64,000 nt of DNA. Source: Cryptomeria japonica. Taxonomy: Eukaryota > Streptophyta > Pinopsida > Cupressales > Cupressaceae. Position numbers and translations under genes: made by a program. Shown here in pieces: positions 19,919 to 30,778 of the stretch. The notes beneath the pieces were generated by a model. That model did no database searches and was not told the DNA's origin. It worked only from the letters and a program-made list of their open reading frames with translations. Numbering within the stretch: the first letter of the stretch is position 1; each line of letters begins with the position of its first letter. Location: positions 438,617,230 through 438,681,229 of the forward strand of contig NC_081407.1 in NCBI RefSeq assembly GCF_030272615.1, given 5' to 3'.

Positions 19919-22224
19919 TGGTGCAAGAGCACCTAGCTTCATTTTCATCTCAGGTTTGATTTTTGTTAGTTTTAAGTTGGAAAGTTGTTTAGGATGTTTT
20001 TGAAGTTGTTCTAGGTTGTTTTGATGAGTTTTGAACTCATTGTGTGGTTTTGGTTTCTTGTTTTCATCTTTTTGCTCAAAGTTGCCAGTTTGGTGTTGCC
20101 TGGCAAAATGATGGAAAAATAAGTTTTTTTTGTGGTTTTTGTTTTGAAAAGGTTTTAGACATGTTTTATGCTTGGGTTTTAGGTATGAGAAGTATTTTTA
20201 GGTGATGGTTAGTTTTGGACGTCAATCTTGCATTTTCTAGGCACCAAAAGTTGTCATTTAGGCATCAAAATGTCAAAATTAAGTGCCCTTGGACATGTAC
20301 CTGTCTATACAGGAGGCTAACCAACTTGAAGTGGTATTTAATCTCTTGTTTTAACTATTGTAAGGGTTGATCATTCAAAGTTAAGAAGTATTTTGCACAC
20401 TTGCATTAGTTTTACTTGGTTTTTCTCTAGTTTTTGGCTCCATGTGAACAACAGTCCGTACACTAGCTATACTTGGCCATATTGTTCTTGCATTTTCAGA
20501 TTCTAATATGTTTTCCTAAACTTTTCCCTTTGGTGGCATCTGATTTTATCAAGTTTTGAGTTTGTAGCAAAATTAATTGGATTTGATAGTTTCACTGCCT
20601 TGTCTAGGAATTGGCAAGGATGCTTGACCAACTTGGCTTCTTGGAGTCCTAAAATGTTCATGGCTTCCCAAGAACCACTTGGTCAACTTGTAGACTATGT
20701 AAATACAGGGTTTTTTTTCAAGAATGCAGGTGTGAGGAGTTTTGTGGCCATTAAGCCCTAGGCAAGTGTGCCATTTGGCTAGGGTCTTGAAGAAATTTGA
20801 TGCTTTTCTCTTCTATAGCAAGTGAATTTAAAAGTTGAACAGATTTTCCTTGATGATTAAGTTTGTATGCCAAGGAAAAGAGGCTTTTTAAGCCATGAGG
20901 AGAATTTTTTCAAGTTTAGGTTGTGAAAATAATGTAAAAAAACAATGAGTCACTGTTTTAGAGTCAATTTTCCTTCATTAGCCTACTCTCCATCTTGCAT
21001 TGGAGCTTGTAAGGTTATTATACCTCATTCTAATTGCTTGTGAACAAGAACAAGGAGTGAATTTGATGTTATCTTTGAGTTTGAAGTTGCCAAGATCAAA
21101 CAATGATCTTTGAGGCAAGATTGTAATGCCAATTTGCTATCATAGTCAACTAGGACCGAGTTTTACATTTCCTTTTGAAGTTATATATGTAATATTCTCT
21201 CTCTAAATGACAGGTATGAAGGACAATAAGTTATCAAATACTGAGCCTTGTTAAGGAGCACTAAACAGACTTTTTGTAAGGAGTTTTAACAGTGAAAGTG
21301 CAGGTCACAGTGAAAAAAAAAACAGTGAAAGACAAAAGGGCAGCAACAGTTAGCTTTGACAGTGAAATAATCCATTTTTGTAATTGCCTAATGCTTGTAT
21401 GCAGGGCTAACATTATTCTCCTTGTTTCTAAATGGTAGACATGCTTACATGTTGAATGTAATTGGTTTTGTTTGCAAGTGATGTGTTTGAAAGATGCAAT
21501 ATTGGAAAAGTTGTAAAATGTTGCATTTTCCTCATAAGCAACTTTTGTAAAAAACTTGTTCTTCAAACTTTGAAGTGTAAATATTCTTATTTGTGGCCTA
21601 ATTAGTTAGTAGTATGATGGCACTAAGGTCTCTTGTCCATATTTGAGGTTTATAGTGTGAATCTTGGTTTTTCACCATCAAAACCCTCCTTTTTCACCCA
21701 TTTTTGGGATAGTCATGGAGAAGGCCTGAGAGACCCTAGGACTTTGTGAATCTTCAAGTATTCCCAAAAGGGTATCCAAAAATGTGAAGCTTTTGTTCTG
21801 GAAGTCCATCATTTGAACAAGGTGAGCACAAAACCCCTAATGGAGGGCTAATTGCCTAGTAGCCCGTTTTAGGCCTAAAACCAAGTTTTTGACAAATCAG
21901 GTATGCCAATGAAGATAGAAAAGCATGAAATCCAACAAAACAAGGTGAAACGGGTCAACCTAACATGAGTCCAACCTATTTGGTGGGTTTGGCTTCATAA
22001 GTTGGTTTTGGAGCCCTTGGAAGGATGTCATCAACTAGGGAGTTGAAGCCTTTGAGTAGCCAAGGAGAGCTTGACATAGGGAGGTGGAGTAAGGTGAGTT
22101 GTTAGACTACCTTTGAGCTATTTGCACTTTTAGTTTGGTGTTTACACCTTGAAAACAGAAAGGAACTATTACCTAGCAAACATACTAGCCACTTAACAAC
22201 CACCCAACACTATCCTCCCTATCA
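19919..22224. mobile_element. 2,306-bp TG...CA insertion, probable solo LTR
   Basis: Begins TGGTGCAAGAGCACC and ends CCTCCCTATCA, with 5-bp direct duplications of GGCAT on both sides, inserted into the integrase coding region of the outer element. No coding domain is seen in any frame, and it contains no internal repeat of its own ends, so a solo LTR is the simplest reading. A TATA-like ATATATGTAA lies near 21185. The element family is not recognised. At 2.3 kb it is long for a plant solo LTR but not extreme. Confidence 0.7.
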
Positions 22225-22229
22225 GGCAT
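22225..22229 (+). repeat. Right target site duplication (GGCAT) of the 2.3 kb insertion
   Basis: Identical to 19914-19918. Confidence 0.85.
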
Positions 22230-23079
22230 TGATTTTATTGGAGAAATAGCTTAGAAATCGGGAAGAGGTCATAGGTGGATTATAGTGGCTACTGATTATT
22301 TCACTAAGTGGATTGAAGCTATACCCACTAGAAGAGTTACAAGTAAGGTTGTTATTGACTTCTTGATGGATAATGTCATAACCAGATTCGGTGTTCCTAT
22401 GAAACTGGTGATGGATAATGCCATGAGCTTCAGGTCAGAGGAGTTCATTGAATTTTGCACCAACCATGGAATAGTTATGTCCTACTCTTCACCATATCAT
22501 CCTCAGGGTAATGGGCAAGATGAATCCAATAATAAGAGCCTTCTGAACATTATTAAGAAATCCTTGAGGAGAACAAAAGGTCTTGGGACTAGAAGTTAAA
22601 GTTGGCCCTATGGGCAGACAGGGTTACTGTCAAGAAAGCAATTGGTGTGTCACCTTTTGAGTTGGTCTATGGCATGTAATCTAGGGTGCTAGTCAACAAT
22701 CTTCTTCCTGTTTACCAGTTCCTGCAAGCTGAGGATATGGAGTTATCTGAACCTATGGAAGATAGAATGATTCAGATGGTGGAGGTGGAAGAAATTAGAA
22801 CTTTGGCCCATAAGAAGAATTTGAAGATCCAGTTGCAATCCAAATACATGTTTGACAAAAGAACCTTGTTAAGAAAGTTTCAAATTGGCAACATGGTGCT
22901 TCAATGGAATGCAAAAGGGAAAGATAAAGGAAAACACAAAAAAATTGAGTCATTATGGATAGGCCCCTCGGTGGTTTATGATCTTAATGGAAAGGATTCA
23001 TATTTTTTTGTAGAAAATGAATGGTGAGGTATAGGAATTTCTAGTGCATGCACAATTCCTGAAACATTACTTCTCTTAA
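22230..23079 (+). pseudogene. pol: Outer element pol, block 3: integrase core and C-terminus
   Basis: Resumes at the first catalytic Asp (ATT GAT TTT ATT GGA, Asp at 22231). Then YFTKWIEAIPTRRVT, GVPMKLVMDN (second Asp) and HPQGNGQDESNN follow; the Glu lies in QDESN. Stops and frameshifts fall at about 22252, 22590-22610 and 22678. The C-terminal domain has FQIGNMVLQW and SLWIGPSVV, and a frameshift at about 23010 precedes the typical end HAQFLKHYFS, stop at 23077. All three catalytic residues are kept, unlike in the inner element. Confidence 0.82.
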
Positions 23080-23220
23080 GTCCATGCACAGTAGGTCTTT
23101 CTCTCTATATATTTAGGTTTGTTTTTGTTGGTTGTTTTTGGGCTTGTGTTTTGGTCTGTTCTCTAAAGTTTTTAAATTCTTGTGTTGATCTTGCAATCAA
23201 CCATCCCCAGTCAGAGTCGT
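23080..23220 (+). other. Spacer after outer integrase with a PBS-like string in reverse complement
   Basis: No gene. At 23203-23219 the sequence ATCCCCAGTCAGAGTCG, read on the minus strand, resembles the start-of-internal-region string CGACTC(T)G(A)CTGGGGAT found as a primer-binding site in many plant gypsy elements, but without the leading TGG. It sits directly against the TGTTATCAC boundary of repeat unit A. Confidence 0.35.
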
Positions 23221-23539
23221 TGTTATCACTATTTTGAAAATTGGGTATTCTTGTCCCATAATCGGCTAAAATCTGCAAAGATGTGTTTGGCATAACCTTG
23301 TTGTCTCTATGTTTTTTTGGGTCAAAGAGGATTTAAGGTTTTTAAAATGTTAACCCTTCCTATGTTTTGAAAACCCTTGCATTCTATTCTTGCATTACTT
23401 TTTCCACTTAAGTGGAAGGGTTGCTCTGTCATGAAGGTGTCCCCCCCCTTTAGGTTTTCCCTAGGCGGGTTTTAAATGATTTTTAATTTTTATGCCTTTA
23501 CTTATGTCTTATTTTAATCTTTGTTGGGTTTCTTAATAA

Positions 23540-24860
23540 TCGTGCAAGTCAAAGTTGATCCTGCAGTGTGCATTGTTTCACTGGTCGAAGATGCCTGCAG
23601 TTTAGCGTTCGCAAAGTGGCGAAAAGGGTAAGCAGGCCCGACCAAAGGATTGTTCCTCAGGTAAAAGGAATGCCTCTTGTTTTGGATCTAATGGCTCGTG
23701 TTGCTTCGCTAGCCCAACATACATGTGATTTATCCTCTGCGAAATAGCGAAAGAGTTGGTGGGTCTCGGAGGTAAGCGGTTCCTTTGGTTAAAGGGCGAT
23801 CAATGTGAAGTTGATCCAACGGTGCGCATAGATTTGTAGCCAAAAGATGTCTGTGTTTTACCTTTCGTGAAGTAGCGAAAAGGTGGAGGGCCCAGGCAAG
23901 GTGGTCACGAAAAGGTTAGCAGGCGAGCAGTTTCCAAAGATCTAATGATTGTTGTGGCTTCGCAAAGAAGAGTTGCCTGAGGTTTAAAGTTCGCAAAGTA
24001 GCGAAAGGGTTGGTGGGCCCAAAGGATAAGCAGGTCATGGTTTTAAAGACCGATCAACTTGGAGTTGATCGGATGGCCCGCATGGATTCGCAACCCTAAA
24101 TCAAATGAAGTTTACCATTCACAAAATAGCGAAATGACATGGTAGTCACACAGTGGATGACATGGCAGGATAGGTGGGTCGCTTGGTCAAGAGAAATGAT
24201 GTCTTGTCAAATGCACGTGGCTCCAAAGAATTGTTGAGGGCTCGCTTTGATTTAACTGGCGATGGTGTTGAAATCCATGGTGAAATAGAACACGTGGCGG
24301 TCCTAGAATGGAGCCCGATGGAGTTCTTGAGCGAATAGCTGACTGACACGTAAGATTCATTCACTGGTGATGAAACAAAGAAAGTGGTTTCCAAGCCGAA
24401 GGCCCACTTTAAAGGTTTGAGTGTGTTAAATGGTGTACATCTCAAGGTGGATCCAATGATGGGCATTGTTTCATAGCCCGAAGATGTAGGGTGGTTAGCT
24501 TTCGCGAAGTAGCGAAGACTACTAGCAGTGATGGTGGTGCATGGTTAATAGAAAAGATTGGTGGTCACCGTAAGCAGTAAAGATTAAGTGAGTGGTAATT
24601 GATCGGACGACCAACATTGTTTCGCACTATCGAAGTGCACAAGGTTTACCTTTTGCGAAGTAACGAAAGGAAGGTGGGGCCTGTTACTAATACAGAAGGA
24701 CCGGAAAAAGTAAAGGCAGTGCAAGTTTCCAACGATCCAACGAACGTCGTTGCTTCGCGAAGGAAAGGTGCAAGGGTTTTAAACTCCGCGAAATGGCCAA
24801 ACAACAAAACAGGGAAATACTCAGAAAACTTGTGATTCGTTGGAGCCCATTTTTTGAATT
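23540..24860 (+). repeat. Degenerate ~127-bp tandem array in unit A (TTCGCGAAGTAGCGAAA core)
   Basis: Each unit has a GATC-N-GGNCGGNNNGC phrase followed by GTTTCGC, then ~45 bp later a GTTTA-C-TTCGCGAAGTAGCGAAA phrase. Unit starts fall near 23556, 23685, 23812, 23937, 24062, 24445, 24597 and 24728, so the period is about 125-131 bp with one stretch (24150-24440) where it is lost. The core TTCGCGAA is palindromic. The array is CpG-rich against an AT-rich background. It is also present in copy B and, inverted, in C. Confidence 0.8.
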
Positions 24861-26037
24861 CGATTTGCGAATTCAATTATGAGTTGATGGCCGACGCATG
24901 CAAGATTAATGTCTCAATTCAATACCAAGTTGCCTTATTAAGGTCCACATCAATTGAATATTGGCACCATTTTGATGAGTTTGTTGCAGAGGAGCTGGTG
25001 TAGAGCGAATTTCTTCAGGAGAGTAACAGGTTTTTATGTCTTGCTCGCTAGTTACAGTTTGAAAACCAGTACTTTCTATGTGCTTGCCTTATTAGAGTTT
25101 TGTTTGAATCTCAATTGATATAATTGCATTAACGGGATGGCAACAAGAAGGGATTTCATGGGAAAGGTAAATTATCAAGATAGAAACATATGTGATGACT
25201 TCCTGGAACAATTGACCATGTCCATGAATGATGCAGCCAAAATCAAAAAATTGGTTCCTAAAGCCCCCCGTCTAAGGATTAGAGATGGTTTGTATGACAA
25301 AGGTAGATGGTTAAGGGATTCACAAATAGGGATTTCAGGGCTGGGTCTTTTTTAAGTGGGATTCGATCAGAGACATGGCAGTGCCCCAATGAATAGCATA
25401 TGGGAACTAGACGTAGGGAAGCTCATAGTCCCTGGGGTTTTTATGGATGTAGACTTACTAACCCAGATCACACACAATTATGATCCTATTGCTAGATGTG
25501 TGAGGAATGTCAATGGAGGAGCCTTGATAGAGATCAATGATGATGAATTCAGGAATGTTTTTAAGCTCATTGAGGCATCAAATTTATTAGAGCCTATTGA
25601 TTTTGAAACATTGGCCCAAGTTTATGATGTGCAGAAAGATCACCTTAGGAGTGGCCCTTTGAAGGAGTTTTTTGTTAAAATAGGAGGGTTAACTGTAGTG
25701 GGCCCTAGCACCATGGAACCCTTCTCCCCGAATTTGTTCACTTTAAGGGCCAAAGGCATGTATTGGTCACTATGTCAAATCCTTGGGGAATATGCTGAAA
25801 CAACCATGCCAACCCATTATACGCTAATGATGGCACAGATTCTGAACCCCTCTCTAGCAGTAACATTTGATTATGCACCTTACCTCATGGATGCAATTCA
25901 TGCAGGGCTGGTAGGGATAAAAAATGGTAAGGTGGATAGACCTTTTGGATGGTATTCTCTTCTAATGCACATATTTTTGTTCAAAGGAGCTGATTATTTT
26001 GCTAAGGAAATGGATTTGGTCAAAGAAAAGGAAGGTG

Positions 26038-26042
26038 AAGAG
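26038..26042 (+). repeat. Left target duplication of copia solo LTR (AAGAG)
   Basis: AAGAG before the TG at 26043 corresponds to AGGAG after the CA at 27231, one mismatch. Removing LTR plus one copy keeps the ORF in frame. Confidence 0.7.
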
Positions 26043-27231
26043 TGTTAGCATTTTTGACGATTATGTTGTAATTGGCATTGATGGTCACACACTTGCTATG
26101 AGATCACTTTTTGAATGTATGAATTATATTCAACCGGTAATTGTTCCAAATCGGTATCATGTGTTAGTCTTTAGACTCTAGGTGTTTTGTAGAAAGTGTG
26201 TATCGATCTCAAGTGGTATGAAGACCCCAAGCGGTTCGAGGATCTCAAGCAACACAAAGGATCAAAGCGGCAAAACACATATTTCCCAGTCTTCATTTTT
26301 GACAAACCGGCAACCGGTATTTTGCATAAACCGATATTTTGTATGAACTGGTAATACTCTGTGATGAGTTACCAACTGACATTTTGCGATGAGTTACCAT
26401 CCACTGATTGTTTTGTGGTGCCGACACTCTGGCGGTGCTTTTTGTGTCGTGTTACCAAATATGTCTAGATGCACTGAACCTAGAAAATTGTATTGTAAAC
26501 CTATTGGACCGACATGAAATCAGATTCCTTTATAAGGACATCATGTCTAGGGTTTTAGGTGGTAGTAAGGGTTTTTGAAAGTGGTTGATGAGTTTTTGTA
26601 AGTGTGATCAGAGAAGAGAAGTTTAGGTCTGTGAGAGAAGGCAGAGTGTGAATGTGTTGAAGACTGAAGTAATGCTAGAATGCATTAAGAACGAGCTATC
26701 AAGGATCTAACCAAGCAATCTGTGCAATTTCCTAGATCACTCACTTGTTGATTACTCACATCTTTGACAAGTTAGAAACCCTTAACCGGGTAGGCCCAAG
26801 AAAGCCTTTGTAAATCCTCTAACAAGGTGGTTCACATTTGTGGATCTAAGATCCTCTAGCAAGGTAGTCTTTAATCAGACTTATCTCCTAACAGAGATTG
26901 AGATTCCTAATAGGATCTGTTCTGGTAAAGAACATTGTATGACCTTAACTGGTCTGACCTTAACCGGTTTGGTTTCTATTCTGCAGATAGTTACTTGTGA
27001 GTTTCATCTCACCGTGGTTTTTTTTCCCATTTGGGTTTCCACATCAAATATCTTGTGTTATGGTGTTACTTCTCCTGTGGGTGAATGCCTTATTTTCTAT
27101 TTGGTTTGCATGTGTGTCAACCGGTTTGTTTGTTAAACTGGTTTACCGGTTTAATGCTAGAATATTAAAGTGTTTAAGTTTAGTATTTTTCTGTATACTA
27201 ATTCAACCCCCCCCCCTCTTAGTATTCATCA
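26043..27231 (+). mobile_element. Ty1/copia-type solo LTR, 1,189 bp
   Basis: Begins TGTTAGCATTTTTGACG and ends AGTATTCATCA, with near-identical 5-bp flanking duplications AAGAG/AGGAG. It splits the unit A ORF, which resumes in frame at 27237. It contains the copia-type block CACCGTGGTTTTTTTTCCC then GGGTTTCCAC (about 27008-27042) and a nine-C run before CTCTTAG near the end. It is related to the LTR fragment at 1-619. Only one LTR is present, so it arose by LTR-LTR recombination. CCGGT/ACCGG phrases recur throughout. Confidence 0.85.
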
Positions 27232-29862
27232 AGGAGATGCTTGTGCAACTGTGGATTACAATTTTGTCTTGGGATAGAGAGGATGCCAGTTACTTGAAGT
27301 TTGATAGATGCTTTGCATCTAGGCTTAGGATTCTTTTATGCCCATAGAACCCTAGGATCCCAAAGGCTCTTTTGGAGTTCCTCAGACCTAAGGAGTTTGC
27401 TAAAGGTATTAAAATTGTTCATAATTGGGGTGATATGTATTTGTACCCCGTTTCTATAGTTTTTAGAGTTTATGGTTTCGGAGGCACTCCATATTTATTG
27501 CCTTATCAAGTCCCATTGAAGATAGGAATTGCAGAGGTCTTAAGGCAAATTGGAGGTGTGCAAGAGGCAGAGCTGAAAAATAGGGGTAAAGGGACTTTTT
27601 CCCCAACTTTTACCATGGCCCATCAATTCATGATCACCAAAGGTGGTTGGAAATTATTTGATGACTGTTTTCAACCATATAGGTTGTCTACTACAGTAAC
27701 CAGGTTTGTTGACCCTGGGGATTTTTTCAGTGGCATGTTCAAGAGAAGAGCAGTATGCAAAGGTAGGCCACACCAATTTCATTTCCCTGAGGACATAATT
27801 AGAAATGAATTCAGTTTGGATGAGCAAGAATTGAGGAAAGAAAAGTGGGTGGCATACAAAAAGGGTCTGGATTTCATTCATCAATTTGATAGCAGTTATG
27901 ACCCTCTGTCTAGCTTTAATCCCTTTGAGGAAAAGATAAAATTCTTAATTCTTTACTTTGAAGATTTAATGCAAACTCTGAAAGAAAAGAGGGAGGCTAT
28001 AATAAGAGATAACCCTAACAAGGCTAAGTTAGTTCTAGCTAAGCTTGCCTTTGCTAACACCATCCCTCCCGGTGATTATGTGATGCATAAAAAGTCAAAA
28101 TATAGTGTATTGATGCCAGTAACAGGTGAGCCCTCCACTTTAAGAAGGAAGAGAACAATTGAAGATGTCATTGACATCCAAGAATCCCCTAAAAGGCAAA
28201 GGGTGGGGAATGAAGTGCAAGCAGGTGAACTTTTGTAATCTCCATCTCAATCCCCTATCCATATAGGAGATGAACAGGCAGTAGTAGAACAATTGTTGCA
28301 GTTAGGAAGCCTCGGAGAGATTACTTACACCTATGAAGAGACACGAGAGGGAATGCTAGAAGAGCCACCTAGTGCCGAGATGAACTTAACTAAATATGAG
28401 TTCAAAGGTAAAGAGTTAGACCTAGTTGTCAAGCAAGCTAGTGTGAAAAGAGAATGAGTGAGCAGCCTCACAAAGATACAACCTTAGTGGAGGAAGAAGT
28501 TAAACAAGAATGGCTGAATTCAAAGCCATCACTCCTGAAGGTGGAAGGGAAATGGTGTCAAAGGCTGGTGTTTTAATCCTCCCTGAATGGGATATAGCAG
28601 ATGCATTGGTACTTGAAGCAATCAGAAAAGAAACCAAGCCTATGGAGGGAGTGACATTCAGCAAAGATAATGTTGCTTTGGTCATGTGGTCCCTAAAGAG
28701 GGATGAAAGTAGAAGGAAGGATACCTCAGGATCTAGTTTTCTAAGAGGTATGATAGTAAAAAGAGTCCAGGATATAGGGGAGGTAGAAGTTGTCAGCACA
28801 GTTTTAGAAACTGCAAAGTTCAGTGTGGCAGTGGCAGAGAAAGAAGCAAAGGAGAGAGACGATCTCCAAGTGAAGTTGGAAACAATTCTAAAGGCTTATA
28901 ATGAAGCCAAAAGGGAGGCAGCCAATAGGGATACTACTATTGCTAGACTACAGAGTCAATTGGCAGGACAACACCAAGGAGGTGAGTCCTCTACCCTGAT
29001 GATTGCATCTTCTCTAGCAAGACCTCCACCTACCATTCCTATCATAGAATTTCCCCCTTCTCCTATGCCTTCTGGTTTTCAACCAGCTGAGACCATTCAA
29101 TGTGAGTTGGAAAAGTTGAAACAGGCTCAAGCCCTATTTGCAAGTAAATATGAAGAGAAGGTAAAGGCCACCATTTTGAGTTTTGCTGATATAGTAGAGG
29201 CTCCCACTGTGCACACTAATATGAAAAGAATTTTGGACACTCTATGTGAGTTGAATGAGGACAAGGCTATTTTAGAGCCTATTTTGATTAAGTGGATGCC
29301 AAGAGAAGTGGATTTAGAACTTATGTGTGCATCCTATGATGAAGCAAGATCTGATGTTATTAATAAATCCACATTCGAGTTAGCAAAAGGTCTAACGAAG
29401 TTTGCAGAAGGAAGAACCAATGTGGAGAGGAAAGCTAACTTGTACAGGAAAGAATATATAGAGCATAAATTTGAATTGTTTCCTGGGGGTTTTGTTAACC
29501 AAAATTAGTTGAAGGACAAATAGGTATGGCTTGATGAGTTGGGAGCTAATTTGTCTTTAAGGGTGAATGAAATCATCAACAAAGATGACACATCTATGTT
29601 TGTTAAAACAATTGAAGAGATAGAAAAGATAAAGTCACACTACGGCCTTTTGGAATCAGAGGTGAGGAAAGTAAGAAACTCTTAGAAAAGGTTACTTAAG
29701 TTGAAGGAGAAAATTGTTGGCTACTCATGGCCTGCTGATGATGTGTTCCAAGAGTGGACCAAGAAATATGCGGTGCAAGAAGAAGGAATCCGAGAATGGT
29801 TAGAAGATGCTACAGAGGAGCAACAAACCAAAAAGGCAGTTGAGACCGAAGAGGACTTGTAA

Positions 29863-30778
29863 CTATTTCTTTGGAAGGAGTTACGGTTGTAACTAAGCAT
29901 TCCTAGGAATGTCTGAAGCTTGTATGCATCCATAATGTTATAAATGGATACCAGGACTAATGAAAAAGAGATCACAAGAAATTTTGTAAAGAAACTCTGC
30001 AAAAATATATCTGGGTTTTTCTAGCTATCACAGAGAATACTTTGAATCATGTAAGATTATTTTTCAAAATGAATATAAAGATACAAATCAACACTTTTCA
30101 GGCCTAAATCTGTGTTGTCTTCTGGTGTGCACTCGGTAATTTGTTGGTTTCATTTGAATAGTCTAGGGTTATTTTTTTGAACATGGATTGTAAGGCAATC
30201 ATATGGATATGTTTCTAGCTTTTCTCTTCAAGGGAGAGAAATTAAATATGCGTGAAATATCTCTATCAGTAAATCAATTGTTTGCTCATCTTGAATTTGA
30301 TGAACGGTTCTAGTTTTAAGAGGATAAAACTTATGTATATGTTAGCCATGTATGGGGTTAGCTAAGGCTAAGGTGGTGAAATGTATGGGATTGTTCAGTT
30401 TTGGAATTCTAATTTGATTTGGGTGACTCTGTAGCCTGAATAAGGCACTGATATCCAATTGTGGGATTCTTTCTATCTTTCTTGAAGATCAATACTGAAA
30501 ATGAACACAAGTTTTTCTTTTAATGTTTTAGTTTCATTGAGGTGATGAAATCCATGGGTTTTTAACACTGGTTTACTATGGATCTCAATCTTATAGTGTG
30601 AAAATATTCATAGAAGGTATACCCACCTGAACTTTGGATAAGTTCAAAGTGTAGAAGGTTTTGAAACTTTGTTATATGTTATTTTTGAATTCTATTTCCC
30701 CAATCTCTTCATATGCAAACAGGGTTACTTAATTTCTTATAGGAAGGGTAGAAGGGAAATCAAAATTTGAGAACAACA
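29863..30778 (+). other. Conserved non-coding tail of unit A
   Basis: No ORF, but it aligns along its whole length with 45057-46007 of copy B: CTGAAGCTTGTATGCATCCA, TGTGTTGTCTTCTGGTGTGC, TTTGGATAAGTTCAAAGTGT and the terminal CAAAATTTGAGAACAACA are shared. It may be a 3' UTR plus element terminus. Confidence 0.7.

Larger units (their letters stand above)
620..23220 (+). mobile_element. Outer Tat-like Ty3/gypsy retrotransposon, decayed and split by nested insertions
   Basis: An old gypsy element whose pol can be followed in three blocks: 620-1317, 17581-19918 and 22225-23079. The domain order read directly is protease, archaeal-type RNase H, reverse transcriptase, RNase H, integrase. The first gap is the inner Tat element (1318-17580) and the second is the 2.3 kb insertion 19919-22224. 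In both cases deleting the insertion plus one copy of the target duplication restores the reading frame. The 5' LTR, gag and start of protease lie left of the copia LTR and outside the window. No 3' LTR or polypurine tract is recognised after the integrase stop; the next repeat begins at 23221. All coding blocks contain stops and small deletions, so this copy is dead and older than the elements inside it. Confidence 0.8.
25137..29862 (+). pseudogene. Large unknown ORF of unit A (split by copia LTR, stops and a deletion)
   Basis: Starts ATG GCA ACA AGA AGG at 25137, matching the start in copy B, and ends GAG GAC TTG TAA at 29862. I do not recognise the family. Visible blocks are KAPRLRIRDGLYDKGRWLRD, FFVKIGGLTVVGP, LFTLRAKGMYWSLC, RPFGWYSLLMHIFLFKG, NWGDMYLYPVSIVFRVYG and LLPYQVPLKIGIAEVLRQ. 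A basic segment (RRKRTIEDVID) is followed by a coiled coil (about 28850-28975) and a Pro/Ser-rich stretch (about 29010-29070). Breaks: TAA 25353, copia LTR 26043-27231, TAG 27345, TAA 28236, a ~0.13 kb deletion and frameshift between about 28430 and 28510, then TAGs near 29506, 29521 and 29683. Excluding the LTR, the frame on both sides agrees. Many differences from copy B are silent. A plant transposon-associated protein is the best guess. Confidence 0.7.
23221..30778 (+). mobile_element. Repeat unit A: unclassified element with TGTT...AACA ends and a large ORF
   Basis: The left end TGTTATCAC is shared with inverted copy C (47756 on the minus strand), where flanking sequence differs, so it is a real family boundary. 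The right end GAACAACA (30778) is shared with copy B (46007), again with unrelated flanks. The unit holds, in order, a degenerate ~127-bp array, a leader, a ~1,190-codon reading frame for an unrecognised protein (split by a copia LTR) and a ~0.9 kb conserved tail. No gag, RT or integrase is present, and no internal copies of the ends are seen. TG...CA ends suggest LTR-type biology, but no target duplication is found (left flank GTCGT, right flank CATAC). It could be a very long LTR carrying an ORF, or a non-autonomous element. Confidence 0.6.

Noticed and set aside
23540..24860. Bacterial-type operator array
   Set aside because: The palindromic core sits in a degenerate 127-bp satellite-like repeat in a plant element; no bacterial genes nearby.
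23221..30778. Unit A as the 3' LTR of the outer element
   Set aside because: No polypurine tract precedes 23221 and the copies B and C occur without the outer pol, so the link is not supported.
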